From Paenibacillus brasilensis (lineage in GTDB: Bacteria; Bacillota; Bacilli; Paenibacillales; Paenibacillaceae), in assembly GCF_009363115.1 (NCBI RefSeq), contig NZ_CP045298.1:4399501-4463500 (forward strand): 64,000 bases of DNA. Direction: 5' to 3'. This document shows, piece by piece, positions 49,620-57,808 of this stretch. The notes under the pieces are model-generated. The model was not told the DNA's origin, ran no database searches, and saw only the letters and a list, made by a program, of their open reading frames with translations. The position numbers were made by a program, and so were the translations under genes. Each line of letters opens with the position of its first letter. The first letter of the stretch is position 1.

Positions 49620-49668
49620 CATACATATGCACAAGTGTGCCGAAGTGGGCTGCTAGAAGCTTACTGCG

Positions 49669-49697
49669 TCATAGTTCTTGTCCTCTCCGCATACAAT
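49669..49697 (+). promoter_or_regulatory. Sigma-E-like sporulation promoter for the ylxY-type gene
   Basis: TCATAGT (49669-49675), a 14-base spacer, and CATACAAT (49690-49697). The -10 matches the B. subtilis sigma-E consensus CATACAMT fully and the -35 matches KMATATW at six of seven positions. The ATG of the next gene is 32 bases downstream. Confidence 0.68.
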
Positions 49698-49728
49698 GTG
49701 GACAAACGGGCGGGAGGATGAAGGGACC

Positions 49729-50733
49729 ATGAGAAGGGCAAAGACAGCGGCGTGGGTTGTAGCCAGTTTGGCCATCACGCTGATCATCGGGCAGTTTAGC
49801 GGGGTTCGTGATTACATTGGTCAATTACGTGACGGACAAGGTACAGAAGTTAACGAGCCTGAGGCTGTAACAACGATGGTGGTTGCGGCTTTACCTGATA
49901 ATGCGCTTATGCAGCGACTACGTACTGAAGCAGCCCGTCAGCGGCGGGAACCGGTTGATGCCAAGATCGACAGAGTATGGAAGGCTATTCCGGGTTATAA
50001 CGGACTGGAGGTCGATCTGGAGGCGACCTATCGTAAAGCGATAAAGGCCCCAGACCGCCCAATCCAGTATGTGTATCGGCAATTGGCGCCCAAAGTACAT
50101 TTGAACCAGCTGGGTAATGTGCCAATTTACAGGGGAAATCCCGAGAAGCCGATGGTCTCCTTCATGATCAATGTGGCTTGGGGAAACGAGTATATCGTAC
50201 CGATACTGAATACGCTGGATCAGGAAAAGGTCAAGGCTACGTTTTTTCTGGATGGAAGCTGGTTGAAAAAAAATACCGAACTCGCCAAGGAGATTCAAAA
50301 AAGAGGACATGAGCTTTCGAATCATGCCTACTCTCACCCCGATATGAGTCGTCTGAGTCGGGAAAGGGCCACACAAGAAATACAGAAGACGGAAGTGCTT
50401 CTTCAAGAAATCTTGGGTGTGAAAAACAGCTGGTTTGCCCCGCCGTCAGGTGATTTTAATCAGCAAACCGTTGATCTGGCCGCAGAACTCGGACTCAAAA
50501 CCGTGCTGTGGACATTGGACACCGTAGACTGGAGGCATCCGTCGCCAGAATCGGTGGTTAACAAAATCAGCAGTCAGGTTGAATCAGGCTCCCTGATATT
50601 AATGCACCCTACGGATTCCTCAGCGGCGGCTCTCAAGGGCATGATTCATGCCATTCGGAGTAAGGGACTCGTGCTCGGAACTGTCAGTCAGACGCTTTCC
50701 CCTGATCGGCAGCTGCCTGCTCCGGTTGAGTGA
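49729..50733 (+). CDS. ylxY: YlxY-type polysaccharide deacetylase-family sporulation protein (degenerate NodB domain)
   Basis: The 334-residue protein has an N-terminal membrane anchor (about 8-25, WVVASLAITLIIGQFSGV) and a NodB/polysaccharide deacetylase-like fold (about 140-325). The metal-binding His pair is kept as H199/H203 (NHAYSHPDM) and ATFFLDG is present. The usual first motif TFDDG is replaced by FMINVAWGNEY, so the catalytic and metal Asp pair is missing. This matches B. subtilis YlxY, which also follows pnp. ATG 49729 has GGAGGAT nine bases upstream; the open frame from 49678 would run through the sigma-E-like promoter. It may be an inactive or altered enzyme made in the mother cell. 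Confidence 0.88.
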   Translation: MRRAKTAAWVVASLAITLIIGQFSGVRDYIGQLRDGQGTEVNEPEAVTTMVVAALPDNALMQRLRTEAARQRREPVDAKIDRVWKAIPGYNGLEVDLEATYRKAIKAPDRPIQYVYRQLAPKVHLNQLGNVPIYRGNPEKPMVSFMINVAWGNEYIVPILNTLDQEKVKATFFLDGSWLKKNTELAKEIQKRGHELSNHAYSHPDMSRLSRERATQEIQKTEVLLQEILGVKNSWFAPPSGDFNQQTVDLAAELGLKTVLWTLDTVDWRHPSPESVVNKISSQVESGSLILMHPTDSSAAALKGMIHAIRSKGLVLGTVSQTLSPDRQLPAPVE

Positions 50734-50799
50734 ACGTCTTTTTTCTGTTAGGATTGAACATTATGGCAAAGTATGCAATTCAGTTTAGGAGGGCCAATC

Positions 50800-52065
50800 G
50801 TGGAAAGAATTCAACTCAAAAACGGCCTAAGAGTGGTCATTGAAAAAATTCCAACCGTGCGTTCAATTTCTTTTGGTATCTGGGTTAAAACCGGCTCCCG
50901 GAATGAAACACCGAACAATAGCGGTATTTCTCATTTTATTGAACACATGCTTTTCAAAGGAACAGAGCGCTTCAGCGCAAAGGAAATTGCTGAGCAATTC
51001 GACGCCATCGGAGGAAATGTTAATGCGTTCACTTCGAAGGAATATACCTGCTATTATGCAAAAGTGCTGGATGAGCATCTGCCGATTGCGGTTGATGTGT
51101 TGTCTGATATGTTCTTTCATTCCAAATTGGATCGTGATGAACTAGCAAGAGAGAAAAATGTGATTCTTGAGGAAATCTCCATGTACGAGGACACACCAGA
51201 TGATATGGTGCATGATCTTGTATCTCGGGCAGCTTATGGTGAACATCCGCTGGCTTATCCGATACTCGGAACCGAAGGGCATCTGCTTGCTATGGATAGC
51301 TCACATCTCAGCCACTATATGAAGGAGCATTATACAATTGATAATACAGTTATCAGTGTGGCTGGCAATGTTGATGATCGACTTATCGAATTGCTGGAAC
51401 AACATTTTGGACATTTTGATAATTATGGAACCGCTTCGCCGCTAACAGTACCTGCGTTTAACGGTGAACTGTTGTATCATGAGAAAGCGACGGAGCAAAA
51501 TCACATTTGCTTATCGCTACCCGGATTTGCAACTGGCGACGAACTCCAGTATGCTATGGTATTGCTGAATAACGCGATCGGTGGCGGCATGAGCTCACGT
51601 TTGTTTCAAGAAATTCGGGAAAAGCGCGGGCTGGCTTATTCGGTTTATTCCTATCATAGCTCTCATGCGGATAGCGGTTTGTTCACGATCTATGCTGGAA
51701 CCGCTCCTAAGCAGACCAAGGACGTACTGGACTTAACGCTGGAGCTGCTGCGGGATGTGGCTATCCACGGATTGGACGAGAATGAGCTTCATAAAGGTAA
51801 GGAACAGCTAAAAGGAAGCTTGATTTTAAGCCTTGAAGGTACCGGTAGCCGAATGAACCGCCTTGGAAAAAATGAGTTGATGCTGGGCCGGCATTATACG
51901 CTGGATCAAATGATCGAACATATCGAGCAAGTGACGGCTGATGATGTGAACAAAGTGCTGGACCGGATGTTCTCGGAGCCGTTTGCTCTGTCGATGGTCG
52001 GAGCGAATGATTCAGCGGTTAAGGATATGAGGAGGGACTATTTTGTTAACTTACGTGGAAATTAA
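50800..52065 (+). CDS. mlpA: M16-family zinc peptidase (YmxG/MlpA-like)
   Basis: The 421-residue processing-peptidase-like protein has the inverted zinc motif H-x-x-E-H at residues 45-49 (SHFIEHMLFKGTERFS), preceded by KTGSRNETPNNSGI. The second zinc Glu region is in LAREKNVILEEISMYEDTPD, and the C-terminal half has the REKRGLAYSVYSYHSSH motif. GTG 50800 has AGGAGGG six bases upstream; the frame opens at 50773. B. subtilis mlpA (ymxG) lies at the same place. The 3' end overlaps dut by 23 bases. Confidence 0.92.
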   Translation: MERIQLKNGLRVVIEKIPTVRSISFGIWVKTGSRNETPNNSGISHFIEHMLFKGTERFSAKEIAEQFDAIGGNVNAFTSKEYTCYYAKVLDEHLPIAVDVLSDMFFHSKLDRDELAREKNVILEEISMYEDTPDDMVHDLVSRAAYGEHPLAYPILGTEGHLLAMDSSHLSHYMKEHYTIDNTVISVAGNVDDRLIELLEQHFGHFDNYGTASPLTVPAFNGELLYHEKATEQNHICLSLPGFATGDELQYAMVLLNNAIGGGMSSRLFQEIREKRGLAYSVYSYHSSHADSGLFTIYAGTAPKQTKDVLDLTLELLRDVAIHGLDENELHKGKEQLKGSLILSLEGTGSRMNRLGKNELMLGRHYTLDQMIEHIEQVTADDVNKVLDRMFSEPFALSMVGANDSAVKDMRRDYFVNLRGN

Positions 52066-52489
52066 CAGACTTGAGGGCAATGAAGATATTGAGTTGCCTC
52101 GTAAAATGTCAGAGCTTGCATCCGGGTTTGACCTGTATGCAGCGGTACAGGAGGAGCTGGTGCTGGAGCCGGGCAAACGTTGCCTCGTGCCAACCGGATT
52201 TGCAATAGCGATGCCAGCGGGACTGGAAGCACAGATCCGTCCGCGTAGTGGACTAGCTCTCAAGCATGGTATTACCTGTCTCAACACACCGGGGACGATA
52301 GATGCGGATTATCGTGGGGAAATAAAGGTACTGCTTATTAATTTGGGCGAGGAATCGTTCACGATTACACGTAATGAGCGAATTGCGCAAATGGTATTTC
52401 AGGCTGTACCTGAGGTGGAATTGAAACAAGTAGACCAGTTGTCTGAGACAGTGCGTGGTGCTGGGGGCTTTGGCCATACAGGACGCTGA
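52043..52489 (+). CDS. dut: dUTP diphosphatase (trimeric dUTPase)
   Basis: Dut hydrolyses dUTP to dUMP, protecting DNA from uracil and feeding dTMP synthesis. All five trimeric dUTPase motifs are visible: SGFDLYAA, RPRSGLALKHGI, NTPGTIDADYRGEIKVLL, RIAQMVF and the C-terminal GAGGFGHTGR. The 148-residue length is normal. The start is TTG at 52043 with GGAGGG six bases upstream, inside the end of the M16 peptidase gene. In B. subtilis this slot holds ymxH, not dut. Confidence 0.95.
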   Translation: MLTYVEINRLEGNEDIELPRKMSELASGFDLYAAVQEELVLEPGKRCLVPTGFAIAMPAGLEAQIRPRSGLALKHGITCLNTPGTIDADYRGEIKVLLINLGEESFTITRNERIAQMVFQAVPEVELKQVDQLSETVRGAGGFGHTGR

Positions 52490-52520
52490 GTCTATGATCA
52501 TTTTATGCATATAAATACAC

Positions 52521-52557
52521 AAAAAAAGCTGTCCCATCATCATGGGCGGCTTTTTTT
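52521..52557 (+). terminator. Strong intrinsic terminator after dut
   Basis: AAAAAAGCTGTCCCAT pairs with ATGGGCGGCTTTTTT across a short CATC loop, giving a long stem and T-tract. It separates the vegetative dut transcript from the sporulation promoter of dpaA. Confidence 0.85.
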
Positions 52558-52564
52558 GCTTTTC

Positions 52565-52592
52565 ACCCCTTTCCGGGCGCTTGCATAGAATA
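52565..52592 (+). promoter_or_regulatory. Sigma-K-like sporulation promoter for dpaA-dpaB
   Basis: The -35 dinucleotide AC (52565-52566, context TCACCC) is followed by a 17-base spacer and CATAGAATA (52584-52592), a full match to the sigma-K -10 consensus CATANNNTA. It lies right after the dut terminator and 35 bases before dpaA, whose B. subtilis homologue spoVFA is sigma-K dependent. Confidence 0.75.
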
Positions 52593-52626
52593 AAAGCATA
52601 TCGTGTCTCGGAAAGGAGTGATCTGG

Positions 52627-53526
52627 ATGCTAACAGGAATACGCATCCTTGTTTTGGGTGGCGATGCAAGGCAGCTTGAAGTCATCCGCAAATGTGTGGA
52701 CATGGATGCTACTGTCAGCGTGGTTGGTTTTGATAAGCTTGAAGCGCCACTTAAAGGAGTATCACTAGAGCCATTGTCAGTCAAGCTGCTGGAATCGTCA
52801 GACGCGCTGATTCTGCCGGTTGTGGGATGCGATGAGGAAGGGAATGTGACTGCACTTTTTGGAGCGCAAAAGCTCCAATTTTTGAATGAGCATGCTGCTG
52901 CTCTTCCACCGCATTGCGTTGTGTACACAGGGATGGCGAGGACATACTTAAAAGATATTTGTAACAGGCACGATTTGAAGCTAGTGGAGCTGCTGGATAG
53001 AGATGATGTAGCCATATACAATTCCATACCTACGGCCGAAGGCGCATTGATGATGGCCATTCAGCATACAGATTTTACGATTCATGGTGCCGATTGCATG
53101 GTTCTGGGCATGGGACGGACTGGATTTACCATGGCAAGGGTACTGCAGGGCTTGGGAGCCAAGGTGAAGGTTGGAGTACGGCGGGCAGAGGAAGCGGCGA
53201 GAGCGGTGGGAATGGGATGGAGCCCTTTTATGACAAGGGATCTAGCGTGTGAGACACAGGGAGTTGACTTGATTTTTAATACGATACCCTCTATGATAAT
53301 CACAGCGCAAATCCTGTCTAAATTGCCACTGAGCACCGTGATTATTGATCTTGCCTCCGCCCCGGGCGGATGTGACTTCCGTTATGCGGAAAAACGTGGC
53401 ATTACGGCTGTGCTTGCCCCCGGCCTTCCCGGTATTGTTGCTCCCAAAACTGCTGGTACCATTATAGCGAATACACTGGTGCAGTTGTTAATGGAAGATA
53501 ATCCTGAGCGGGGGGATGCACAATGA
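52627..53526 (+). CDS. dpaA: Dipicolinate synthase subunit A (SpoVFA)
   Basis: With DpaB this forms the synthase that turns the dihydrodipicolinate-pathway intermediate into dipicolinic acid, the spore-core chelator, in the mother cell. The 299-residue protein has LTGIRILVLGGDARQLEVIR at the start and a Rossmann motif in CMVLGMGRTGFTMARVLQGL, followed by VDLIFNTIPSMIITAQIL and IDLASAPGGCDF. ATG 52627 has GGAAAGGAGTGAT upstream. It overlaps dpaB by four bases. Confidence 0.96.
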   Translation: MLTGIRILVLGGDARQLEVIRKCVDMDATVSVVGFDKLEAPLKGVSLEPLSVKLLESSDALILPVVGCDEEGNVTALFGAQKLQFLNEHAAALPPHCVVYTGMARTYLKDICNRHDLKLVELLDRDDVAIYNSIPTAEGALMMAIQHTDFTIHGADCMVLGMGRTGFTMARVLQGLGAKVKVGVRRAEEAARAVGMGWSPFMTRDLACETQGVDLIFNTIPSMIITAQILSKLPLSTVIIDLASAPGGCDFRYAEKRGITAVLAPGLPGIVAPKTAGTIIANTLVQLLMEDNPERGDAQ

Positions 53527-54116
53527 GTTGGCAAGGGAAAACAGTAGGTTATGCCATTACAGGCTCACATTGCACATTTGAAGAGGTAATGCCTGTTATA
53601 CAGCGCTTTGTTGATGAGGGTGCTAAGGTCATTCCCATTATATCCAATACGGTACTAACAACGGATACTCGCTTTGGTAGTTCGCAAAGTTGGCAAAAAC
53701 AGTTGAAAGATATAACAGGGAATGATATCATTTCTACAATTGTGGAGGCTGAACCACTGGGACCCTCCCAAATGCTCGATGTGCTGGTGATTGCACCTTT
53801 GACGGGGAATTCGATGAGCAAGTTGGCGAATGCAATGACAGACAGTCCGGTGTTAATGGCTGCCAAGGCGCAATTACGCAACGGTCGTCCACTTCTTTTG
53901 GCCATATCTACTAATGATGGATTAGGCTTGAATGCTGCCAATATCGCCAAGTTACTTGTAGCTAAAAACATCTTTTTTGTGCCGTTCGGACAGGACAATC
54001 CATTTAAAAAGCCAAACTCGCTTGTGGCTAATATGGAGCTGATTCCGGAGGCTGCTTACGAAGCAATGCAGGGCAAACAGCTTCAGCCGATGATTGTGGA
54101 ACGCAAGACCCTATGA
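53523..54116 (+). CDS. dpaB: Dipicolinate synthase subunit B (SpoVFB)
   Basis: The 197-residue flavoprotein-like (UbiX/Dfp fold) subunit of dipicolinate synthase has GKTVGYAITGSHCTFEEVMP, the segment VLVIAPLTGNSMSKLANAMT and VLMAAKAQLRNGRPLLLAIS. It is coupled to dpaA by an ATGA overlap. The 135-base gap that follows leads to asd and contains no strong promoter, so asd-dapG-dapA may be served in part by readthrough. Confidence 0.96.
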   Translation: MSWQGKTVGYAITGSHCTFEEVMPVIQRFVDEGAKVIPIISNTVLTTDTRFGSSQSWQKQLKDITGNDIISTIVEAEPLGPSQMLDVLVIAPLTGNSMSKLANAMTDSPVLMAAKAQLRNGRPLLLAISTNDGLGLNAANIAKLLVAKNIFFVPFGQDNPFKKPNSLVANMELIPEAAYEAMQGKQLQPMIVERKTL

Positions 54117-54251
54117 AGTACTATAGTTAACTGCTGAGCATCCCTCGCCCAGAAGATGATTCGATTATGTATCGGATCTAATTTCTTGTTGGCGGTGGAT
54201 GCTTTCAGAATAAAAAAATGGTTTTTTAGTCGAGAAGGGGAGATACACCAG

Positions 54252-55289
54252 ATGAGCAATAGAAAGTTTAATGTAGCTGTCGTTGGAGCGACAGGCGCTG
54301 TAGGAGAACAAATCGTAAATCTGCTGGAAAAAAGAGATTTTCCTGTGGACAAAGTCAAATTTCTTTCTTCGCCTCGTTCTGCCGGCACGTTAATTAACTT
54401 TAAAGGTCAGCAGATTCCAGTAGAGATTGCTACCCCCGACAGCTTTGAAGGAATCGACATTGCCTTGTTTAGTGCAGGTGGAGACGTAAGTAAGGAACTG
54501 GCACCACATGCAGTTCGTCACGGGGCAGTTTGCATTGACAATACGAATGCATACCGAATGGAACCGACAGCTCCTCTTGTAGTACCTGAGGTGAACAGCG
54601 ACAAAATTGCCGAGCATCAGGGTATCATTGCCAACCCCAATTGCTCCACCATTCAGATGGTAGCTGCTTTGAAACCATTATATGATAAGTATGGCATTTC
54701 TCGTATAATTGTATCCACATATCAGGCAGTTTCCGGCGCTGGAAGTCGTGCCATTGATGAATTGAATCGTCAAAGTGCAGCGATCCTTCATGGTGAGGAA
54801 GTTCAGCCAGATCTGTTGCCGGTGGGTTCATTGCCAGTGAAGCATCAAATTGCTTTCAATGCTATCCCGCAAATCGATAAATTCCAGGACAACGGTTATA
54901 CACTGGAAGAAATGAAAATGGTGCGTGAAACGAAAAAAATACTGGGTGACGAATCCGTAGACGTAACGGCAACATGTGTACGTATTCCTGTCGTATACGG
55001 TCACTCGGAATCTGTCTATGTAGAGCTTAAAAAAGATTATGATTTAGAAGAAATCCGCAATCTGCTTGCTTCAGCTCCTGGAGTAACGCTGGTGGACGAT
55101 CCTGCTGCGCAGCTTTATCCGCTGGCATCCGAAGCTGCAGGAAAGCCGGATGTATTTGTGGGACGTGTACGCCGTGATTTGGGCAATAGCCGTGGATTAA
55201 ATTTGTGGGTTGTATCCGACAATCTGCTCAAGGGAGCGGCATGGAACGCGGTGCAAATCGCGGAAATTATTGCTGCAAATGCGGAGTAA
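54252..55289 (+). CDS. asd: Aspartate-semialdehyde dehydrogenase
   Basis: Asd reduces aspartyl phosphate to aspartate semialdehyde, the branch point to lysine, dipicolinate, threonine and methionine. The 345-residue protein has FNVAVVGATGAVGEQIVNLL, LFSAGGDVSKELAPHAVRHG, the active Cys131 in ANPNCSTIQMVAAL, and QAVSGAGSRAIDEL. ATG 54252 has GAAGGGGAG upstream. The frame opens about 96 bases earlier but lacks homology there. Confidence 0.96.
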   Translation: MSNRKFNVAVVGATGAVGEQIVNLLEKRDFPVDKVKFLSSPRSAGTLINFKGQQIPVEIATPDSFEGIDIALFSAGGDVSKELAPHAVRHGAVCIDNTNAYRMEPTAPLVVPEVNSDKIAEHQGIIANPNCSTIQMVAALKPLYDKYGISRIIVSTYQAVSGAGSRAIDELNRQSAAILHGEEVQPDLLPVGSLPVKHQIAFNAIPQIDKFQDNGYTLEEMKMVRETKKILGDESVDVTATCVRIPVVYGHSESVYVELKKDYDLEEIRNLLASAPGVTLVDDPAAQLYPLASEAAGKPDVFVGRVRRDLGNSRGLNLWVVSDNLLKGAAWNAVQIAEIIAANAE

Positions 55290-55325
55290 CGTTCCCAAGG
55301 CAGGGAGTAAGATGGGGGAAGAATG

Positions 55326-56543
55326 ATGGGTATTTTAGTTCAAAAATTTGGGGGGACCTCGCTGTCCACACCCGAAGCACGCCAACTTGTGCTGGGACAT
55401 GTGAAGAGAGAACTGGAACAAAATGTTCAACTGGTTGTTGTTGTATCGGCCATGGGGAGGAAAGGAGAGCCTTATGCGACGGACACGCTGCTCGATTGGG
55501 CGGCGTCTAACGGCGATAGTCTTCCGAAGCGCGAACGGGATTTACTGCTGTGCTGTGGTGAAATCATTTCTGCTGCTACATTATGCAGCCTGATGGAGAA
55601 GGAAGGTATTCCTGCTACGGTGCTGACTGGTGCACAGGCAGGTTTTGTTACGGATGATCAATACGGCAATGCCCGTATTTTGGATATAAAGCCGGATCGA
55701 ATTGTGGAAGAGCTGAATCAGGGCCGGGTCGTTATTGTGACAGGTTTTCAGGGACAGACGGCAAACGGTGATATGACTACACTGGGCCGGGGTGGCAGTG
55801 ATACATCAGCCACTGCGCTAGGTGCTGCTCTTCATGCGGATATGGTTGACATTTATACGGATGTAAACGGCATATTGACCGCAGATCCGCGTATTGTAGA
55901 AAATGCCAAGCCGCTTTCGCATGTTAGCTATACGGAAATTTGTAATATGGCTCATCAGGGAGCAAAGGTTATCCATCCACGTGCTGTTGAAATCGCTATG
56001 CAGGCGAATATTCCGGTTCGTGTTCGGTCCACTTTCTCTGAAGGAGAGGGTACGCTGGTTACACACCCTGAAGGCTTCAAGGATGTGGAGGCAGACATCG
56101 TAGACCGTTTCGTGACCGGTATTGCGTATGTCGGCAACGTCACTCAAATTACCGTAGTATTAAAGCCAGGTTTGGAACATTTGCAGCTGAAGGTATTCAA
56201 AGCTATGGCTGAGCACGGAATCAGCGTTGATTTTATTAATGTCACTCCATCCGGAGCGGTTTATACTGTGTCGGATCAGGATGGAAGCAAAGCAGTTGAA
56301 GTATTGAACAATTTGGGTCTAGAGCCTAAGATTCTGGCCGGATGTGCTAAAGTTTCAGTCATAGGTGGAGGTATCAACGGGGTACCGGGCATTATGGCGA
56401 CGATTGTAGAGGCATTAGCAGATTCAGATGTACAGATTCTTCAATCGGCAGATTCCAATACGACCATCTGGGTACTTGTAAAAAAAGATGATATGGTGCA
56501 GGCTGTACGCGCATTGCATAATAAATTTGAACTCCATCAGTAG
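55326..56543 (+). CDS. dapG: Aspartate kinase I (DapG type)
   Basis: DapG phosphorylates aspartate for the diaminopimelate/lysine/dipicolinate route. It has the kinase start LVQKFGGTSLSTPEARQLVL, VVSAMGRKGEPYATDTLLDW, GRGGSDTSATALGAAL, and GVNGI-type tail segments. The C-terminal half has two ACT domains, seen for example in HGISVDFINVTPSGAVYTV. B. subtilis DapG is inhibited by meso-DAP; the same is inferred here. ATG 55326 is four to seven bases after GGGGGAAG; ATG 55323 is also possible. It lies between asd and dapA as in B. subtilis. Confidence 0.95.
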   Translation: MGILVQKFGGTSLSTPEARQLVLGHVKRELEQNVQLVVVVSAMGRKGEPYATDTLLDWAASNGDSLPKRERDLLLCCGEIISAATLCSLMEKEGIPATVLTGAQAGFVTDDQYGNARILDIKPDRIVEELNQGRVVIVTGFQGQTANGDMTTLGRGGSDTSATALGAALHADMVDIYTDVNGILTADPRIVENAKPLSHVSYTEICNMAHQGAKVIHPRAVEIAMQANIPVRVRSTFSEGEGTLVTHPEGFKDVEADIVDRFVTGIAYVGNVTQITVVLKPGLEHLQLKVFKAMAEHGISVDFINVTPSGAVYTVSDQDGSKAVEVLNNLGLEPKILAGCAKVSVIGGGINGVPGIMATIVEALADSDVQILQSADSNTTIWVLVKKDDMVQAVRALHNKFELHQ

Positions 56544-56544
56544 G

Positions 56545-56569
56545 TGCATGTCCGTGCTCGGACTTGCAA
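56545..56569 (+). other. Hairpin in the dapG-dapA gap
   Basis: TGCATGTCCG (56545-56554) pairs with CGGACTTGCA (56559-56568), one internal mismatch, around TGCT. It is followed by A residues and then the dapA ribosome site AAGGAGG, so it is not a terminator. It may shape the ribosome site or stabilise the processed mRNA. Confidence 0.5.
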
Positions 56570-56583
56570 AAAAAGGAGGCAGC

Positions 56584-57465
56584 ATGGTGAACTTCGGCAG
56601 ACTGATTACCGCGATGGTGACACCTTTTGATCAGCAAGGAGAGATTGACTGGGCTGCATTGTCCTCGTTAATTGATTATTTAATAGAAGAACAACATTCA
56701 GAGTCACTGGTCGTATCAGGGACAACAGGGGAGTCCCCTACTCTGAGTGATGATGAAAAAATCAAGCTATTTGCATTTGTTGTAGAAAAGGCAGCCGGAC
56801 GATGTAAAATCATTGCCGGAACTGGAAGTAATAATACACGTCATTCCATACACCTGACCCGTGCCGCGGAGCAGGCAGGAGCAGACGGTGTGCTTCTGGT
56901 AGTGCCTTATTATAACAAACCGAATCAGGAAGGGATGTTCCGGCATTTTGAAAGCATAGCGAACTCTACTTCCCTTCCAGCTTTATTGTATAATGTTCCA
57001 AGTCGTACCGCAGCGAGTCTGACAACTGAAACGACGCTGCGTCTTGCACAAATCCCGAACATTGTGGGCACCAAAGAATGCGCATCACTCGCGCAGGTTA
57101 CACAGATTGCAGCGGCAGCCCCAGAAGGCTTTGTAGTTTATTCAGGTGATGATGCGTCTGGACTACCCGCTATGGCTGTAGGCGCATACGGTATTATCAG
57201 CGTAGCCAGCCACGTGGTAGGCGCAGAAATGAAGCAGATGATCGAAGCACTTGTTGAAGGGCGTGCGCAGGAGGCAACAAAGTTGCATCAGCAGTTGTTT
57301 CCGGTTTTCAAAGGCTTGTTTGGCTGTCCTCATCCTCTGCCTAATCCAGTCGCTGTAAAATACGCATTGGAATTGCGGGATGTTAAGGTAGGTTCGGTTC
57401 GGCTGCCGCTTATTCCTCCTACCGAGGAGGAAGCGGAGTTTATTAAGAAGTTATTTACTCGATAA
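56584..57465 (+). CDS. dapA: 4-hydroxy-tetrahydrodipicolinate synthase
   Basis: DapA condenses aspartate semialdehyde with pyruvate, giving the precursor of both lysine and dipicolinate. The 293-residue TIM-barrel protein has NFGRLITAMVTPFDQQGEID, VSGTTGESPTLSDDEK, the substrate loop YYNKPNQEGMFRHF, Tyr in LYNVPSRTAASL and the Schiff-base Lys in VGTKECASL. ATG 56584 has AAGGAGGCAGC upstream; the frame opens well before, at 56488, inside dapG. Confidence 0.96.
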   Translation: MVNFGRLITAMVTPFDQQGEIDWAALSSLIDYLIEEQHSESLVVSGTTGESPTLSDDEKIKLFAFVVEKAAGRCKIIAGTGSNNTRHSIHLTRAAEQAGADGVLLVVPYYNKPNQEGMFRHFESIANSTSLPALLYNVPSRTAASLTTETTLRLAQIPNIVGTKECASLAQVTQIAAAAPEGFVVYSGDDASGLPAMAVGAYGIISVASHVVGAEMKQMIEALVEGRAQEATKLHQQLFPVFKGLFGCPHPLPNPVAVKYALELRDVKVGSVRLPLIPPTEEEAEFIKKLFTR

Positions 57466-57570
57466 TTAAAAATCCCGCAGTGAGAGTTGACTCATAGTAG
57501 GAGTATATTGTCAGAGGTAATCCTATCAGCAAAACCGAGAGAATTTATAGCCTGAAGATCCTTCGGCATG

Positions 57571-57599
57571 AAGGGCGTTCTTATGGAGCGCCCTTTTTG
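57571..57599 (+). terminator. Intrinsic terminator after dapA
   Basis: AAGGGCGTTC (57571-57580) pairs with GGAGCGCCCTT, followed by more T. A small CCTTC/GAAGG hairpin just upstream (57560-57574) overlaps its left arm and would compete with it. Confidence 0.8.
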
Positions 57600-57808
57600 T
57601 CGTGCTTTTAACCATCTGTCTAGATAAATGGACTGGACTAATGCTTTTAAACAGCGATGGGAAACCTAACGTAACAGACAGGATGACTTGTTTTTTCGTA
57701 TTTTAATCATGTATAATGGGGTCAAGTGACTGGGTGCGGTATTTTTTTGAAAATTAAATAAACAAATCAAGGTACGACGTCCAACTACCATAGGAGGTTT
57801 AGATTCAT
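57600..57808 (+). other. Upstream region of the RNase J gene with sigma-A promoter
   Basis: The dapA-rnj gap is 343 bases long. Its first part (57466-57570) shows nothing I can name apart from short hairpins before the terminator. The second part holds a promoter: TTGTTT (57688-57693), an 18-base spacer, and a perfect TATAAT (57712-57717). A leader of about 85 nt ends at TAGGAGGT. No open frame of note lies in the gap. Confidence 0.6.

Noticed and set aside
54117..54251. Lysine riboswitch or strong promoter before asd
   Set aside because: The 135-base gap is too short for a lysine riboswitch and the only promoter-like pair (TTGTTG-N17-AATAAA) is too weak to report as a feature.
57485..57520. 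TTGACT and TATATT as a promoter in the dapA-rnj gap
   Set aside because: The spacer would be only 11 bases, far too short for a sigma-A promoter.
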